64,000 bases of DNA, taken from positions 1 to 64,000 of the forward strand of contig CAYZPM010000001.1 in the NCBI GenBank assembly GCA_964480365.1. Direction: 5' to 3'. The notes beneath the pieces are model-generated. The model did not search any database. It worked only from the letters and a program-made list of their open reading frames with translations, and was not told where the DNA came from. Shown in pieces: positions 48,526-57,829 of the stretch; positions within the stretch are counted from its first letter, which is position 1; the number at the start of each line of letters is the position of its first letter. Origin of the DNA: CAIQPV01 sp964480365. GTDB lineage: Bacteria; Pseudomonadota; Gammaproteobacteria; Burkholderiales; Gallionellaceae. The translations under genes and the position numbers were made by a program.

Positions 48526-50496
48526 TTATCCCTCGCGCAGCCGCCTTTCCGCCATCATCAGCGCCACGGGCTGGCCAAGCAGAACAAGCACATCACCGGC
48601 CTGTAGCACCATGTCGCCCGCAGGTTGGTTGCCACTTACATTTTGGCGGCGCACCGCATTGACTTCCACTTCCAATTCGGCCAGATTGACTTCATCCAGC
48701 GTTTTGCCCACAGCGTCATCACGTGCGTTCAGCAGCACACTCTGAAAACGCGGCTGCAAGCTTTCCGTAGTTTCGCCTACTGCATTGACGGGCGAGCTGA
48801 AGAAGCTGTTGAACATGCTATAGCGGCGCGAACGAGATTCCCGAATGCGGCGAAGTACCTTGTTGAACGGCACGCCGGAGAGTAGCAGTGCCTGCGCGGC
48901 GAGCATCACACTGCCTTCCAGCACTTCCGCCACTACCTCGGCGGCTCCGGCCAGCTTGAGCACTTCGATATGGGTGTCGTCGGCGGTGCGCACCACCACC
49001 GGCAAGTCGGGACGCACATCGTTCACATGTTGCAGAATCTTGAGGGCAGAGTGCTTGTCATCGTAAGTGATTACCAAGGTTTTCGCGCGCATCAGCCCGG
49101 CGGCCAGCAGCACTTCGCGCTTGGCGGCGTCTCCATACACCACGCTCTCGCCCGCCGACATTGCTTCGCGCACCCGGAGCGGGTCGAGGTCGAGTGCGAT
49201 ACAGCGGATATGTTCTTGCTTCATGAAGTGTGCCAGCGCCTGACCGCTGCGCCCGTAACCGCAAATGATGATGTGCGCGTCGGTGGCGATGCTTTGCACC
49301 GCGATCTGGTGGATCTGCATGGCTCGATCCATCCATTCGTCAGGTGAAATACGGCGCACAATGGCTTCGGCATGCTGGATCAGAAAAGGCGCAACCAGCA
49401 TGGAGAGCAGCATGGCGGCCAGCACATTCTGCATCACTTCGTGGGACAGCAGGTTCGCCCCGCCTGCCAAGGTCAGCAGCACGAAACCGAATTCACCCGC
49501 CTGCGCCAACCCCAGGCCGCTGCGGATCGCTGCGCCCCAGTCCCCGGCGAACCAACGCGCCAGCAGCGCCACCACTGTCGCCTTGAACGGCAGCAGAATA
49601 AGCATGAGCAGCACTATCCAGCCGAACCCCGCAATCATGCTGCGCGGGTCGAGCAGCATGCCGATGGTGACAAAGAACAGGCCGAGCAGAACGTCGCGGA
49701 AAGGCTTGATGTCTTCTTCCACCTGATAGCGGTATTCGGTTTCGGAAATCAGCATGCCCGCGACAAAAGCGCCCAGTGCCAGAGAAAGCCCTGCCAGTTC
49801 GGTGATGTAAGCCAAGCCCAGCGTAAACAGCAAAACGTTGAGCATGAACAACTCGGAAGATTTCTGTTTGGCCACCAGATGAAACCACGGACGCAATATG
49901 CGCTGCCCGAAAACCAGCAAGGCGGCCAGCACCACCGCCGCCTTGAACAAAGCCAGCCCTAGCGTCGCGTAGATGGCCTGCCCGCTGCTGTCTAGCGCCG
50001 GGATGATGATGATGAACGGCACCACGGCCAGATCCTGAAACAGCAACACGCCCATGATTTTCTGGCCGTGCGGCGTATTCAGCTCGGCGCGTTCGACCAA
50101 CATCTTGCTGACGATCGCGGTGGAGGACATCGCCAGCACGCCGCCCAAAGACAGCCCGGCGCGCCAATCCAGCCCGAAGAAGAATGAAGCGAGCATGACC
50201 AGCAGGATGGTCGCCACCACCTGCGCGGTGCCCAAGCCGAACACTTGGCGCTGCATGGCTCGCAGCCGGGCCAGGCTGAATTCCAACCCGATGCTGAACA
50301 TCAGGAACACTACGCCGAATTCGGCCAACTGGCGCGTCTCCGGAGCGTCGGGTATCCAGCCCAGCGCGTGCGGGCCTATGGTAATGCCGACGATAAGATA
50401 GCCCAGCATCGCCGGCAGGCGCAGAATACGGCATAGCACCACCACACCGACGGCGGCAGCGAGCAGAATCAGCAGGAGTTGTAACGAGTTGGTCAT
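48526..50496 (-). CDS. Cation/proton antiporter with TrkA-N domain (KefB/YbaL type)
   Basis: 656 residues from ATG 50496 (MTNSLQLLLILLAAAVGVVV). About 12 membrane helices cover residues 1-380 (LGGVLAMSSTAIVSKMLVER is the CPA2 signature region, then QDLAVVPFIIII). A TrkA-N nucleotide-binding domain (about 410-530; IICGYGRSGQALAHF) and a TrkA-C domain (about 575-655) follow. Such proteins move K+ or Na+ against protons under redox or NAD control. The glutathione-sensing partner KefF/KefG is not adjacent. It is divergent from kdsD. Confidence 0.93.
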   Translation of the reverse strand: MTNSLQLLLILLAAAVGVVVLCRILRLPAMLGYLIVGITIGPHALGWIPDAPETRQLAEFGVVFLMFSIGLEFSLARLRAMQRQVFGLGTAQVVATILLVMLASFFFGLDWRAGLSLGGVLAMSSTAIVSKMLVERAELNTPHGQKIMGVLLFQDLAVVPFIIIIPALDSSGQAIYATLGLALFKAAVVLAALLVFGQRILRPWFHLVAKQKSSELFMLNVLLFTLGLAYITELAGLSLALGAFVAGMLISETEYRYQVEEDIKPFRDVLLGLFFVTIGMLLDPRSMIAGFGWIVLLMLILLPFKATVVALLARWFAGDWGAAIRSGLGLAQAGEFGFVLLTLAGGANLLSHEVMQNVLAAMLLSMLVAPFLIQHAEAIVRRISPDEWMDRAMQIHQIAVQSIATDAHIIICGYGRSGQALAHFMKQEHIRCIALDLDPLRVREAMSAGESVVYGDAAKREVLLAAGLMRAKTLVITYDDKHSALKILQHVNDVRPDLPVVVRTADDTHIEVLKLAGAAEVVAEVLEGSVMLAAQALLLSGVPFNKVLRRIRESRSRRYSMFNSFFSSPVNAVGETTESLQPRFQSVLLNARDDAVGKTLDEVNLAELEVEVNAVRRQNVSGNQPAGDMVLQAGDVLVLLGQPVALMMAERRLREG

Positions 50497-50616
50497 GCGT
50501 ATTTCAAGCAGCAAAATTTGTCGTACCCCGATAATGCCCTAAGTAGCGCATCCTTTCAAAATTTCACGGCGTAATTTTATTGCGCTTTCCAAAATACATG
50601 TCACTGTTACCACAAA

Positions 50617-50693
50617 CCCCCTCCCTAACCCTCCCCCGGAGGGAGAGGGGATGCGAGTCCTTCTCCCTCCGGGGGAAGGGTTGGGAAGGGGGT
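50617..50693 (+). repeat. Family-B double palindrome upstream of kdsD
   Basis: CCCCCTCCCTAACCCTCCCC / GGAGGGAGAGGGG and CTTCTCCCTCC / GGGGGAAGGGTTGGGAAGG. It lies between the divergent antiporter and kdsD genes and would be in the 5' region of kdsD. Confidence 0.8.
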
Positions 50694-50762
50694 AAAGCTA
50701 TCACCAATTGTGGAAGCATCAATAATAGCCGCCTCATTAATCACACTGCTATAATTCCGACC

Positions 50763-51749
50763 ATGAATAAAGCCATATCCGCCGCCCCGCGCGCACTCGA
50801 CCTAGCACGCGAGGTGCTCAGCATCGAAGCCGCCGCCGTGCAGGCGCTCACGCAACGCATAGACGCTTCCTTCCTGCGCGCGCTCGACATTATCCTGTCC
50901 TGCGAGGGACGGGTGATCGTCAGCGGCATGGGCAAATCCGGCCACATTGCGCGCAAGATCGCCTCCACCCTATCCAGCACCGGCACGCCGGCGTATTTCG
51001 TGCATCCCGCCGAGGCCAGCCACGGCGACCTCGGCATGATTACCTCCGAAGATGTGTTTATCGCGCTGTCGTATTCCGGCGAGAGCGAAGAACTGCTCAC
51101 CATCGTGCCCGTCATCAAACGCCAGGGGGCGAAGCTGATCAGCCTGACCGGCAACCCTCAATCCAGTCTGGCGCTGGCGTCGGATGCGCACCTCAATGCA
51201 GCGGTGGACAAGGAAGCTTGCCCGATGGGTCTGGCCCCCACCGCCAGTACCACAGCAGCGCTGGCGCTGGGCGATGCGCTCGCCGTGGCGTTGCTGGATG
51301 CAAAGGGATTCGGCGCAGAGGATTTTGCCCGTTCGCATCCCGGCGGCAATTTAGGTCGCCGCCTGCTTACCCATGTACGCGATATCATGCATACTGGCGC
51401 GGAAATTCCATCCGTCAGGGATAATGCCCTGCTATCCGAGGCCGTGCTGGAGATCACGCGCAAGCGGCTGGGCATGACCTCCATCGTGGACGACGCGCAG
51501 CGCGTACTCGGTATTTATACCGATGGCGATTTGCGCCGCACGCTGGAGAAGCGGCTGGACTTCGCCACGACTCCGATCAACGAAGTCATGTCGCGCAACC
51601 CGCGCAGCATAGGGCCGGATGCGCTGGCGGCGGAGGCGGTGCAAGTGATGGAACAATACAATATCACCCAGATACTGGTGGTGGATGCCGACAACAAACT
51701 AATCGGTGCGCTGAACATGAACGATTTACTCCGCGCAAAAGTCATATAA
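50763..51749 (+). CDS. kdsD: Arabinose-5-phosphate isomerase
   Basis: 328 residues from ATG 50763. The SIS domain (about 40-180; VSGMGKSGHIARKIASTLSS, SYSGESEELLTI) binds sugar phosphate. Two CBS domains follow (MHTGAEIPSVRDNA, VMSRNPRSIGPD). It converts ribulose-5-phosphate to arabinose-5-phosphate for KDO synthesis. It heads the conserved LPS export cluster. Its neighbour kdsC starts 6 bp later. Confidence 0.96.
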   Translation: MNKAISAAPRALDLAREVLSIEAAAVQALTQRIDASFLRALDIILSCEGRVIVSGMGKSGHIARKIASTLSSTGTPAYFVHPAEASHGDLGMITSEDVFIALSYSGESEELLTIVPVIKRQGAKLISLTGNPQSSLALASDAHLNAAVDKEACPMGLAPTASTTAALALGDALAVALLDAKGFGAEDFARSHPGGNLGRRLLTHVRDIMHTGAEIPSVRDNALLSEAVLEITRKRLGMTSIVDDAQRVLGIYTDGDLRRTLEKRLDFATTPINEVMSRNPRSIGPDALAAEAVQVMEQYNITQILVVDADNKLIGALNMNDLLRAKVI

Positions 51750-51755
51750 CTTGCC

Positions 51756-52274
51756 ATGCCATTAAACCGCGCAAAATCTATCCGCCTGATCGCCTTCGAC
51801 GTGGACGGCGTCATGACCGACGGCGGCCTGTACCTTTCCGACTCGGGCGATGAATTTAAGCGCTTCAATTCGCTGGATGGTCACGGGCTGAAAATGCTCA
51901 AGGCATCCGGTGTGGAACTGGCAATCATCACCGGGCGCGCCTCGCGTTGTGTGGAGTTGCGCGCAAAGAATCTCGGCATCACCCACCTCTATCAGGGCGT
52001 GCACGACAAGCTGGACACCATGCAAACCTTGCTCGCCGAATTACGCATCGCGCCGGAAGCTGCCGCCTTTATGGGTGACGACGTGATGGATGTGCCGGTG
52101 ATGCGCCATGTAGGGCTGGCGTTGAGCGTGCCGGATGCGCCGCAGGTGGTGCGCGACCGTGCCCATTACGTTACCCACCGCAATGCCGGACATGGCGCGG
52201 TGCGCGAAGTGTGCGAACTATTGATGGCGGCGCAGGGTACGCTGAAAGCCCAACTGGAGCCCTACCTCAAATGA
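51756..52274 (+). CDS. kdsC: KDO-8-phosphate phosphatase
   Basis: 172 residues, a capless HAD of KdsC size. Motif I FDVDGVMTDG, motif II IITGRAS, and motif IV FMGDDVMDVPVM are all present. It removes phosphate from KDO-8-P to give KDO for lipopolysaccharide. Its stop overlaps the lptC start (ATGA). Confidence 0.96.
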   Translation: MPLNRAKSIRLIAFDVDGVMTDGGLYLSDSGDEFKRFNSLDGHGLKMLKASGVELAIITGRASRCVELRAKNLGITHLYQGVHDKLDTMQTLLAELRIAPEAAAFMGDDVMDVPVMRHVGLALSVPDAPQVVRDRAHYVTHRNAGHGAVREVCELLMAAQGTLKAQLEPYLK

Positions 52275-52855
52275 CCGGGCGCCTGCAACGGGTGCGCGAG
52301 TGGTCACCCCTGTTACCTCTGCTGTTGCTGCTGGGGGCGACTTATTGGCTGAGTCAGCAGGTACATCCTTTGTCGCCTGTACCCGACGACAGCAAGCGTC
52401 ATGACCCGGATTTCATCGTCAGCAACCTTGTCGCCACCACCCTGAATGAACAAGGTGCGCCGCACTTTATCTTGTTAGCACAAAAAATGATGCATTACCC
52501 CGACAATGACAGCACCCATCTGGACGAACCTCACCTGAGCACCCTTTATCCAGACCGACCGCCCGTTTATACTTCCGCCAGACAGGGCGAAATATCGAGC
52601 AAGGGCAATGAGGTGTTCCTGCACGATGAGGTGAAAATTGTGCGTGCCGCCAATGCTACGCAAAGCGAAATGACACTGACCACCACTTACCTGCACGCCG
52701 TTCCCGACCTCGACCTGATGGATACCGACCGCCCCGTCACTATGACGGATGCACACACTGCCATACACGCGGTGGGCATGACATTCGACAACAAGACACG
52801 CGTAATGAAACTGCTCGCACAAGTCAGAAGCCAACATGAAATTATCCGGAAGTAA
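52271..52855 (+). CDS. lptC: LPS export protein LptC
   Basis: 194 residues from ATG 52271. One N-terminal membrane helix (LLPLLLLLGATYWLS) is followed by a periplasmic beta-jellyroll segment (DPDFIVSNLVATTLNEQGAP; YTSARQGEISSKGNEVFLHD) of the LptC family. LptC bridges the LptBFG transporter to LptA. It overlaps lptA by 20 bp. Confidence 0.9.
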   Translation: MTGRLQRVREWSPLLPLLLLLGATYWLSQQVHPLSPVPDDSKRHDPDFIVSNLVATTLNEQGAPHFILLAQKMMHYPDNDSTHLDEPHLSTLYPDRPPVYTSARQGEISSKGNEVFLHDEVKIVRAANATQSEMTLTTTYLHAVPDLDLMDTDRPVTMTDAHTAIHAVGMTFDNKTRVMKLLAQVRSQHEIIRK

Positions 52856-53480
52856 CATAAAAATCGCGCAGCGGGTCATTGCCCTCATCGCCCTGCTCTG
52901 CCTGGCGCTCGTTTGCAACCCAAGCTATGCCGAACGCGCCGACCGCGACAAACCGGTACAGCTAGAGTCGGATCAGGCCAACGTTGACGACGCCAAACAA
53001 GTCAGCACCTTCACTGGCAAGGTGCTGCTCACTCAGGGCACAATGACTATCCACGGCGACAAGCTTGTCGTGGTACAAGACAACAATGGTTTCTCTCACG
53101 GCACGGCCACCGGACAACTCGCCAGCTTCCGCCAGAAGCGCGAGGGGCTTGACGAATATGTGGAAGGTTACGGTGATCGCATCGAATACGACGCACAGAA
53201 CGAGACCGTCGATTTCTACGGTCATGCACACATAATCAGGAAGCAGGACGAGGTTCACGGCGACCACATCACCTACAGTTCCAAGACAGAAATTTTCCAG
53301 GTGCATATGGCGCCAAACCAACCCATAGATGCACCGAACAAAGGACGGGTACACGCCATACTCCAACCCAAACCCAAGTTGAACGCCCCTGCGACCGAAC
53401 CGCCTCCAACCGAAGCGCTGCCGATCAAACCGTCAGATACTTTGTCCCAACCTAACGATCAAGGCAACTCGCCACACTAA
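52836..53480 (+). CDS. lptA: LPS transport periplasmic protein LptA
   Basis: 214 residues. A signal peptide (IALIALLCLALVCNPSYA) precedes the OstA-like jellyroll (VQLESDQANVDDAKQVSTFT, GKVLLTQGTMTIHGDKLVV) and a Pro-rich tail after about 170. LptA forms the periplasmic bridge carrying LPS to LptDE. The Pro/Thr-rich C-terminal extension is longer than in E. coli LptA (185 aa). A family-B palindrome follows before lptB. Confidence 0.93.
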   Translation: MKLSGSNIKIAQRVIALIALLCLALVCNPSYAERADRDKPVQLESDQANVDDAKQVSTFTGKVLLTQGTMTIHGDKLVVVQDNNGFSHGTATGQLASFRQKREGLDEYVEGYGDRIEYDAQNETVDFYGHAHIIRKQDEVHGDHITYSSKTEIFQVHMAPNQPIDAPNKGRVHAILQPKPKLNAPATEPPPTEALPIKPSDTLSQPNDQGNSPH

Positions 53481-53512
53481 TAATGATGAAACAGCAAATC
53501 GCCATGATCGTT

Positions 53513-53569
53513 TCCCCCTCTCCATCTCTCCCCCGGCGGTGGAGAGGGATAATGTCTCGCTACGCGAGT
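53513..53569 (+). repeat. Family-B-like palindrome between lptA and lptB
   Basis: CCCCTCTCCATCTCTCCCCC / GGCGGTGGAGAGGG, then TCTCGCTACGCGAG. The same two-part arrangement, reversed, occurs at 19678-19713 between lptM and lysA. It lies in the transcribed gap. Confidence 0.65.
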
Positions 53570-53589
53570 TATCGAGTTAAAGGTAGCAA

Positions 53590-54312
53590 ATGAGCGAACT
53601 GCGCGCGGCTTCCCTCAACAAACGTTACCGTTCCCGCACCGTAGTGCATGACGTTTCGCTATCCCTGAAAAGCGGCGAGGTGGTCGGCTTGCTTGGCCCC
53701 AATGGCGCGGGCAAAACCACCTGTTTCTACATGATAGTCGGATTGGTGGCGGCAGACGGCGGCGATATTTTCATCGACAACCAGAACATCACCCACTTGC
53801 CGATACACCGCCGCGCCAGGCTGGGGCTGGGCTATTTGCCGCAGGAAGCTTCCATCTTCCGCCGCCTTACCGTGTCGCAGAACATCCAGGCGGTACTTGA
53901 ACTGCAAAACCATGATGAAGATGAAATCCAGTCACGGACGGAAGAGTTGCTGGTAGACCTGCACATCACCCATATCCGTGACAACCCTTCCATCAGTTTG
54001 TCCGGGGGCGAGCGGCGACGCGTCGAAATCGCCCGTGCACTTGCAACCAACCCGCGCTTCATCCTGCTGGACGAGCCTTTCGCCGGCGTAGATCCTATCG
54101 CCGTGCTGGACATCCAGAAGATCATTCATTTCCTCAAGGAGCGTGACATCGGCGTGCTGATTACCGACCATAACGTTCGGGAAACATTGGGGATATGCGA
54201 CCGCGCCTACATCATTAACGCGGGGGCGGTAATGGCAGAAGGCAAACCTGACGAAATCATCTATAATGAAGGCGTGAGAAAAGTCTATCTCGGCGAGCAC
54301 TTCAAACTATAA
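53590..54312 (+). CDS. lptB: LPS export ABC transporter ATPase LptB
   Basis: 240 residues. Walker A GPNGAGKTT, signature LSGGERRRVEIARAL, Walker B ILLDEPFAGVD, and the switch His in LITDHNVRETL. LptB powers extraction of LPS from the inner membrane. AAAGGTAG precedes the ATG. rpoN follows 27 bp downstream, as in most Proteobacteria. Confidence 0.97.
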   Translation: MSELRAASLNKRYRSRTVVHDVSLSLKSGEVVGLLGPNGAGKTTCFYMIVGLVAADGGDIFIDNQNITHLPIHRRARLGLGYLPQEASIFRRLTVSQNIQAVLELQNHDEDEIQSRTEELLVDLHITHIRDNPSISLSGGERRRVEIARALATNPRFILLDEPFAGVDPIAVLDIQKIIHFLKERDIGVLITDHNVRETLGICDRAYIINAGAVMAEGKPDEIIYNEGVRKVYLGEHFKL

Positions 54313-54339
54313 ACGTACCGCATCAGTAGCAACTGTGTA

Positions 54340-55770
54340 ATGAAACCCGCTCTGCAACTCAGACAATCCCAGCAACTGACGCTCACTCCCCAGTTGCAGC
54401 AGTCTATACGCTTGCTGCAACTCTCTACTTTGGAAGTCACCCAGGAAGTGGAGCGCCTGCTGGACGAAAATCCCTTGCTCGAACGCGAGGATGATGACGC
54501 CGAACTCCCTTATGCGCACGGCGATGCCGCAACCACTTCTGTTACAGAAAGCACGGCATCAAATAATGAAGAGTCGCCGCAACCATCCGATGTAGACTGG
54601 TCCAAGGAGGACTGGAACGAATCCTCATTTTCCTCCGCAGGCCCAACGGATGATGATGACGAAACCCACTCCGAAGTCGTGGCGGACACTCCCAGCCTGC
54701 GCGAACACCTGATCTGGCAGCTCAATATGAGTCAGCTTGATGAGCGCGATAGAAATATCATTGGCCTGTTGATCGATGCACTGGACGATAACGGCTATCT
54801 GGCGCAACCGCTGGAAGAAATTGCTGAACTGTTGCCGCAGGAACTGGACATCACGCTGGACGATCTGGAAACCGCGCTGGTGCAATTGCAAAACCTGGGC
54901 GATCCAGGCATTGGTGCACGCACATTGAGCGAATGTCTGGCCCTGCAACTCAAAGCGTTGCCACAAGACACGCCGGGGCGCGAGGTGGCATTAGGCATCG
55001 TAACACAGCACCTCAGCCTGCTGGCGGCGCGCGACTTCGCCAAGTTGAAGAAGGCACTTCATTGCGATGACGCTGCGTTGCGCACCGCGCAAGACCTGAT
55101 CGTTCATCTCAAACCCAAGCCCGGCGCGGAATTTCAACAACGCGCCGCCGACTATGTGGTGCCGGATGTGGTGGTGGAACGCCACAAGGGAAGCTGGCGC
55201 GCACGCCTCAATGTAGAGGCCATGCCGCGCCTGCGCGTCAACCAGATGTACGCCAGCATTTTGCAGCAGCGCGGCGATAAGAATGCGCAACAACTTGCCG
55301 GGCAATTACAGGAAGCGCGCTGGTTCATCAAGAACCTGCAACAGCGCTTCGACACCATCCTGCGCGTGTCGCAAGCCATCGTCGAACGCCAACGCCACTT
55401 TTTCGAATACGGCGAAATCGCCATGCGACCGCTGGTACTGCGCGAAATTGCGGACGAGCTGGAGCTGCATGAATCCACCATTTCGCGGGTGACCACGCAG
55501 AAGTTTATGCTCACCCCGCGCGGCATCTACGAACTCAAATATTTCTTCGGTAGCGGCGTCGCCACCGAAGCGGGCGGCACCTGTTCCTCCACCGCCATCC
55601 GCGCCCTCATCAAGCAGCTGGTCAGTCAGGAAGATGCACAACATCCCCTCTCCGACAGCCGCATGTCCGAAATCCTGGCACTGCAGGGCATATTGGTTGC
55701 CCGGCGTACCGTGGCAAAATACCGGGAATTGATGCATATTCTCCCGGTCAATCTTCGTAAATCACTCTAA
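54340..55770 (+). CDS. rpoN: RNA polymerase sigma-54 factor
   Basis: 476 residues. Region I is Gln/Leu-rich (RQSQQLTLTPQLQQSIRLL), region II is acidic (about 55-120), and region III ends in the HTH and the RpoN box ARRTVAKYRE near residue 457. It directs transcription from -24/-12 promoters with enhancer-binding proteins. The gene order lptB-rpoN-hpf-ptsN is conserved. Confidence 0.97.
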   Translation: MKPALQLRQSQQLTLTPQLQQSIRLLQLSTLEVTQEVERLLDENPLLEREDDDAELPYAHGDAATTSVTESTASNNEESPQPSDVDWSKEDWNESSFSSAGPTDDDDETHSEVVADTPSLREHLIWQLNMSQLDERDRNIIGLLIDALDDNGYLAQPLEEIAELLPQELDITLDDLETALVQLQNLGDPGIGARTLSECLALQLKALPQDTPGREVALGIVTQHLSLLAARDFAKLKKALHCDDAALRTAQDLIVHLKPKPGAEFQQRAADYVVPDVVVERHKGSWRARLNVEAMPRLRVNQMYASILQQRGDKNAQQLAGQLQEARWFIKNLQQRFDTILRVSQAIVERQRHFFEYGEIAMRPLVLREIADELELHESTISRVTTQKFMLTPRGIYELKYFFGSGVATEAGGTCSSTAIRALIKQLVSQEDAQHPLSDSRMSEILALQGILVARRTVAKYRELMHILPVNLRKSL

Positions 55771-55786
55771 CCATAAGGAGCAAGCC

Positions 55787-56116
55787 ATGAACCTCAATCT
55801 CAGCGGACATCATCTGGAAATTACACCCGCCATTCGTGAGCATGTGCTAAGTAAAATCGCCAAAGTCAAACGCCATTTCGATAACGTGATCGACGTAAAC
55901 GTCATCCTTTCCGTGGATAAACTGAAACAAAAAGCCGAGGCCAATGTGCACCTCAGCGGCAAGACGATTTTTGTGGAATGCGACGATGAGAACCTGTATG
56001 TCGCCATTGACAGCCTTATCGAAAAACTCGACCGCCAGATCCTCAAGCACAAGGAAAAGAGTTCCGCGCGCCGCCACGATGAGACCAGCACCCCTCCAGT
56101 CGTAGAACAAGAGTGA
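55787..56116 (+). CDS. hpf: Ribosome hibernation promoting factor
   Basis: 109 residues of the short HPF/RaiA type: NLNLSGHHLEITPAIREHVL at the N terminus, DVNVILSVDKLKQKAEANVH, and IDSLIEKLDRQILKHKEK. It dimerises or inactivates ribosomes in stationary phase. AAGGAG precedes the ATG. A terminator at 56251 follows. Confidence 0.95.
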   Translation: MNLNLSGHHLEITPAIREHVLSKIAKVKRHFDNVIDVNVILSVDKLKQKAEANVHLSGKTIFVECDDENLYVAIDSLIEKLDRQILKHKEKSSARRHDETSTPPVVEQE

Positions 56117-56148
56117 GCAATAGTGCGGCAGGGAGACAAGGCCCTGTC

Positions 56149-56207
56149 TGATGAAACTACCAGCCAGTCGACTAGGCTATCAAAATACGATAGCCTGTCG
56201 CTGGTTA
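56149..56207 (+). repeat. 60-bp hairpin repeat (family A), copy 2
   Basis: TGATGAAACTACCAGCCAGT ... GCTATCAAAATACGATAGC ... GTCGCTGGTTA. The inner stem GGCTATC / GATAGCC is perfect and outer CGAC/GTCG and CCAG/CTGG pairings extend it. It lies just after hpf. Confidence 0.8.
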
Positions 56208-56250
56208 TACTTTTCTGCACATGAACCGGGGGCTTTTTCTGTTTTGGAGT

Positions 56251-56273
56251 GCGGCGGCATGACGCCGCTTTTT
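56251..56273 (+). terminator. Rho-independent terminator after hpf
   Basis: GCGGCG-GCATGA-CGCCGC followed by TTTTT. It would end the lpt-rpoN-hpf transcript; ptsN then needs its own promoter. Confidence 0.8.
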
Positions 56274-56326
56274 CAAGGTGCTTAGAATGTATGTAAATTG
56301 CGCGATGCAAAACTGCGCTGACGAGT

Positions 56327-56384
56327 CTGATGAAACGACTAGCCATCTGACTAAGCTGCAAAAAACGCAGCAAGTCATTGGTTG
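56327..56384 (+). repeat. 60-bp hairpin repeat (family A), copy 3
   Basis: TGATGAAACGACTAGCCATC ... AAGCTGCAAAAAACGCAGC ... GTCATTGGTTGTG. It is in the same orientation as copy 2, about 120 bp away, in front of ptsN. Confidence 0.75.
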
Positions 56385-56428
56385 TGCGCGCTCCATATTG
56401 CAAACTTTATCCATTCATGGCTGAATCT

Positions 56429-56884
56429 ATGAATCTGATTAGCACTATCCTCCCGCTTGAAAACGTCATACTGGACGTCGATTCAACCAGTAAAAAACGC
56501 GTGTTTGAACGGGTCGGGATATTATTTGAAAACACCCGGCATATCGCACGCAGCCAAGTGTTCGACAGCCTGTTCGCCCGCGAGAAGCTCGGCTCCACCG
56601 GCCTCGGGCAAGGTGTGGCGATCCCCCATGGCCGAATCAAAAACCTGCGCGATGCCGTTGCCGCTTTCGTCAAAACGGAAGCTGCCATCCCCTTTGACGC
56701 ACCGGATGGACAGCCGGTCAATCTCATTTTCGTGTTGCTGGTGCCGGAACGCGCCACTGACCTGCACCTGCAACTACTCGGCGAGTTGGCGCAAATGTTC
56801 AGCGATAAAACCTTCCGCGAACAACTACAGGCCAGCAACGACCCTATCGTTATCCATCAATTGTTTACCAATTGGAAGGCTTAA
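56429..56884 (+). CDS. ptsN: Nitrogen-PTS EIIA protein
   Basis: 151 residues from ATG 56429 (MNLISTILPLENVILD); ATG 56417 is an alternative. The active His lies in GVAIPHGRI near residue 68. EIIA-Ntr receives phosphate from NPr and regulates K+ uptake and other processes. It sits directly before hprK, the usual betaproteobacterial order. Two hairpin repeats fill the 310-bp gap upstream. Confidence 0.94.
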   Translation: MNLISTILPLENVILDVDSTSKKRVFERVGILFENTRHIARSQVFDSLFAREKLGSTGLGQGVAIPHGRIKNLRDAVAAFVKTEAAIPFDAPDGQPVNLIFVLLVPERATDLHLQLLGELAQMFSDKTFREQLQASNDPIVIHQLFTNWKA

Positions 56885-56889
56885 CAGCC

Positions 56890-57828
56890 ATGGCACAGGT
56901 CAACATCCAGCAATTATTCGAGGACAAACAGGAACGGCTGGCCTTGACTTGGGTAGCTGGCGCGGACGGCGCCGCCAAGATACTCGACAGCGAACTGATT
57001 AATGCTTCCAACCAAGGCCTGATCGGCCACCTCAACCTGATCCACCCGAACTGGGTGCAGGTATTGAGCGACACCGAATTCGACTACCTGCACTCGCTGT
57101 CCCCCTCCGCTTTCGCCAATGCGCTGGCGCAACTCGAACGCGGCAACTCCCTGTGCCTGGTCGTGGCCAGTGAAGCGAAAATTCCGCAGGAATTAATCGA
57201 TTACGCAAACCGCACCCACACGCCGCTGTTCCGTTCGCCCCTGCCCAGCGTGCATCTGATGTGGCTGATGCGCCATTACATCGTCAAGGAACTGGCCGAA
57301 TATACCACGCGCCACGGTGTGTTCCTCGACGTGCTGGGCGTCGGCGTACTGATCACCGGCGACAGCGGCGTGGGCAAGAGCGAGCTGGGGCTGGAACTCA
57401 TCACGCGCGGCAACGGCTTGGTGGCAGACGACATCACCGAGGTATACCGCGTCTCGCCGGATACACTGGAAGGGCGCTGTCCCGAACTGTTGCGGGACTT
57501 CCTCGAAGTACGCGGATTAGGTGTGCTAAACATCCGTACCATGTTCGGCGAAACTGCGGTGCGACGCAAAAAAGGCCTGAAGCTCATCGTGAGCCTGCAC
57601 CGCCCTCCCGGCGGCGATGTATCACATTTGGAACGCTTGCCGCTCAACGCCAGCCACCAGGAAATTCTGGGGATAAAAATCCGCACGGTCAGCATTCCGG
57701 TTGTGGCCGGGCGCAACCTTGCAGTGCTGGTGGAAGCCGCCGCGCGCAACTTCGTGCTGCAACAGCGTGGCATTGACACCATGCAGGAATTCATCAGCCG
57801 TCACGAACAGCATATGCGGGATCAGTAG
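56890..57828 (+). CDS. hprK: HPr kinase/phosphorylase
   Basis: 312 residues from ATG 56890. The N-terminal domain (1-130) is followed by a kinase domain with Walker A GDSGVGKSE near residue 155 and the family signature GLGVLNIRTMFGE near 208. It phosphorylates or dephosphorylates a Ser of HPr-type proteins. Its stop lies 1 bp before the rapZ start, so the genes are coupled. Confidence 0.96.
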   Translation: MAQVNIQQLFEDKQERLALTWVAGADGAAKILDSELINASNQGLIGHLNLIHPNWVQVLSDTEFDYLHSLSPSAFANALAQLERGNSLCLVVASEAKIPQELIDYANRTHTPLFRSPLPSVHLMWLMRHYIVKELAEYTTRHGVFLDVLGVGVLITGDSGVGKSELGLELITRGNGLVADDITEVYRVSPDTLEGRCPELLRDFLEVRGLGVLNIRTMFGETAVRRKKGLKLIVSLHRPPGGDVSHLERLPLNASHQEILGIKIRTVSIPVVAGRNLAVLVEAAARNFVLQQRGIDTMQEFISRHEQHMRDQ

Positions 57829-57829
57829 C

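Noticed and set aside
27290..50693. A CRISPR array made of the CCCTCTCCC-type repeats
   Set aside because: The copies are scattered over more than 20 kb, are palindromic and variable, and have no regular spacers; no cas genes were seen.
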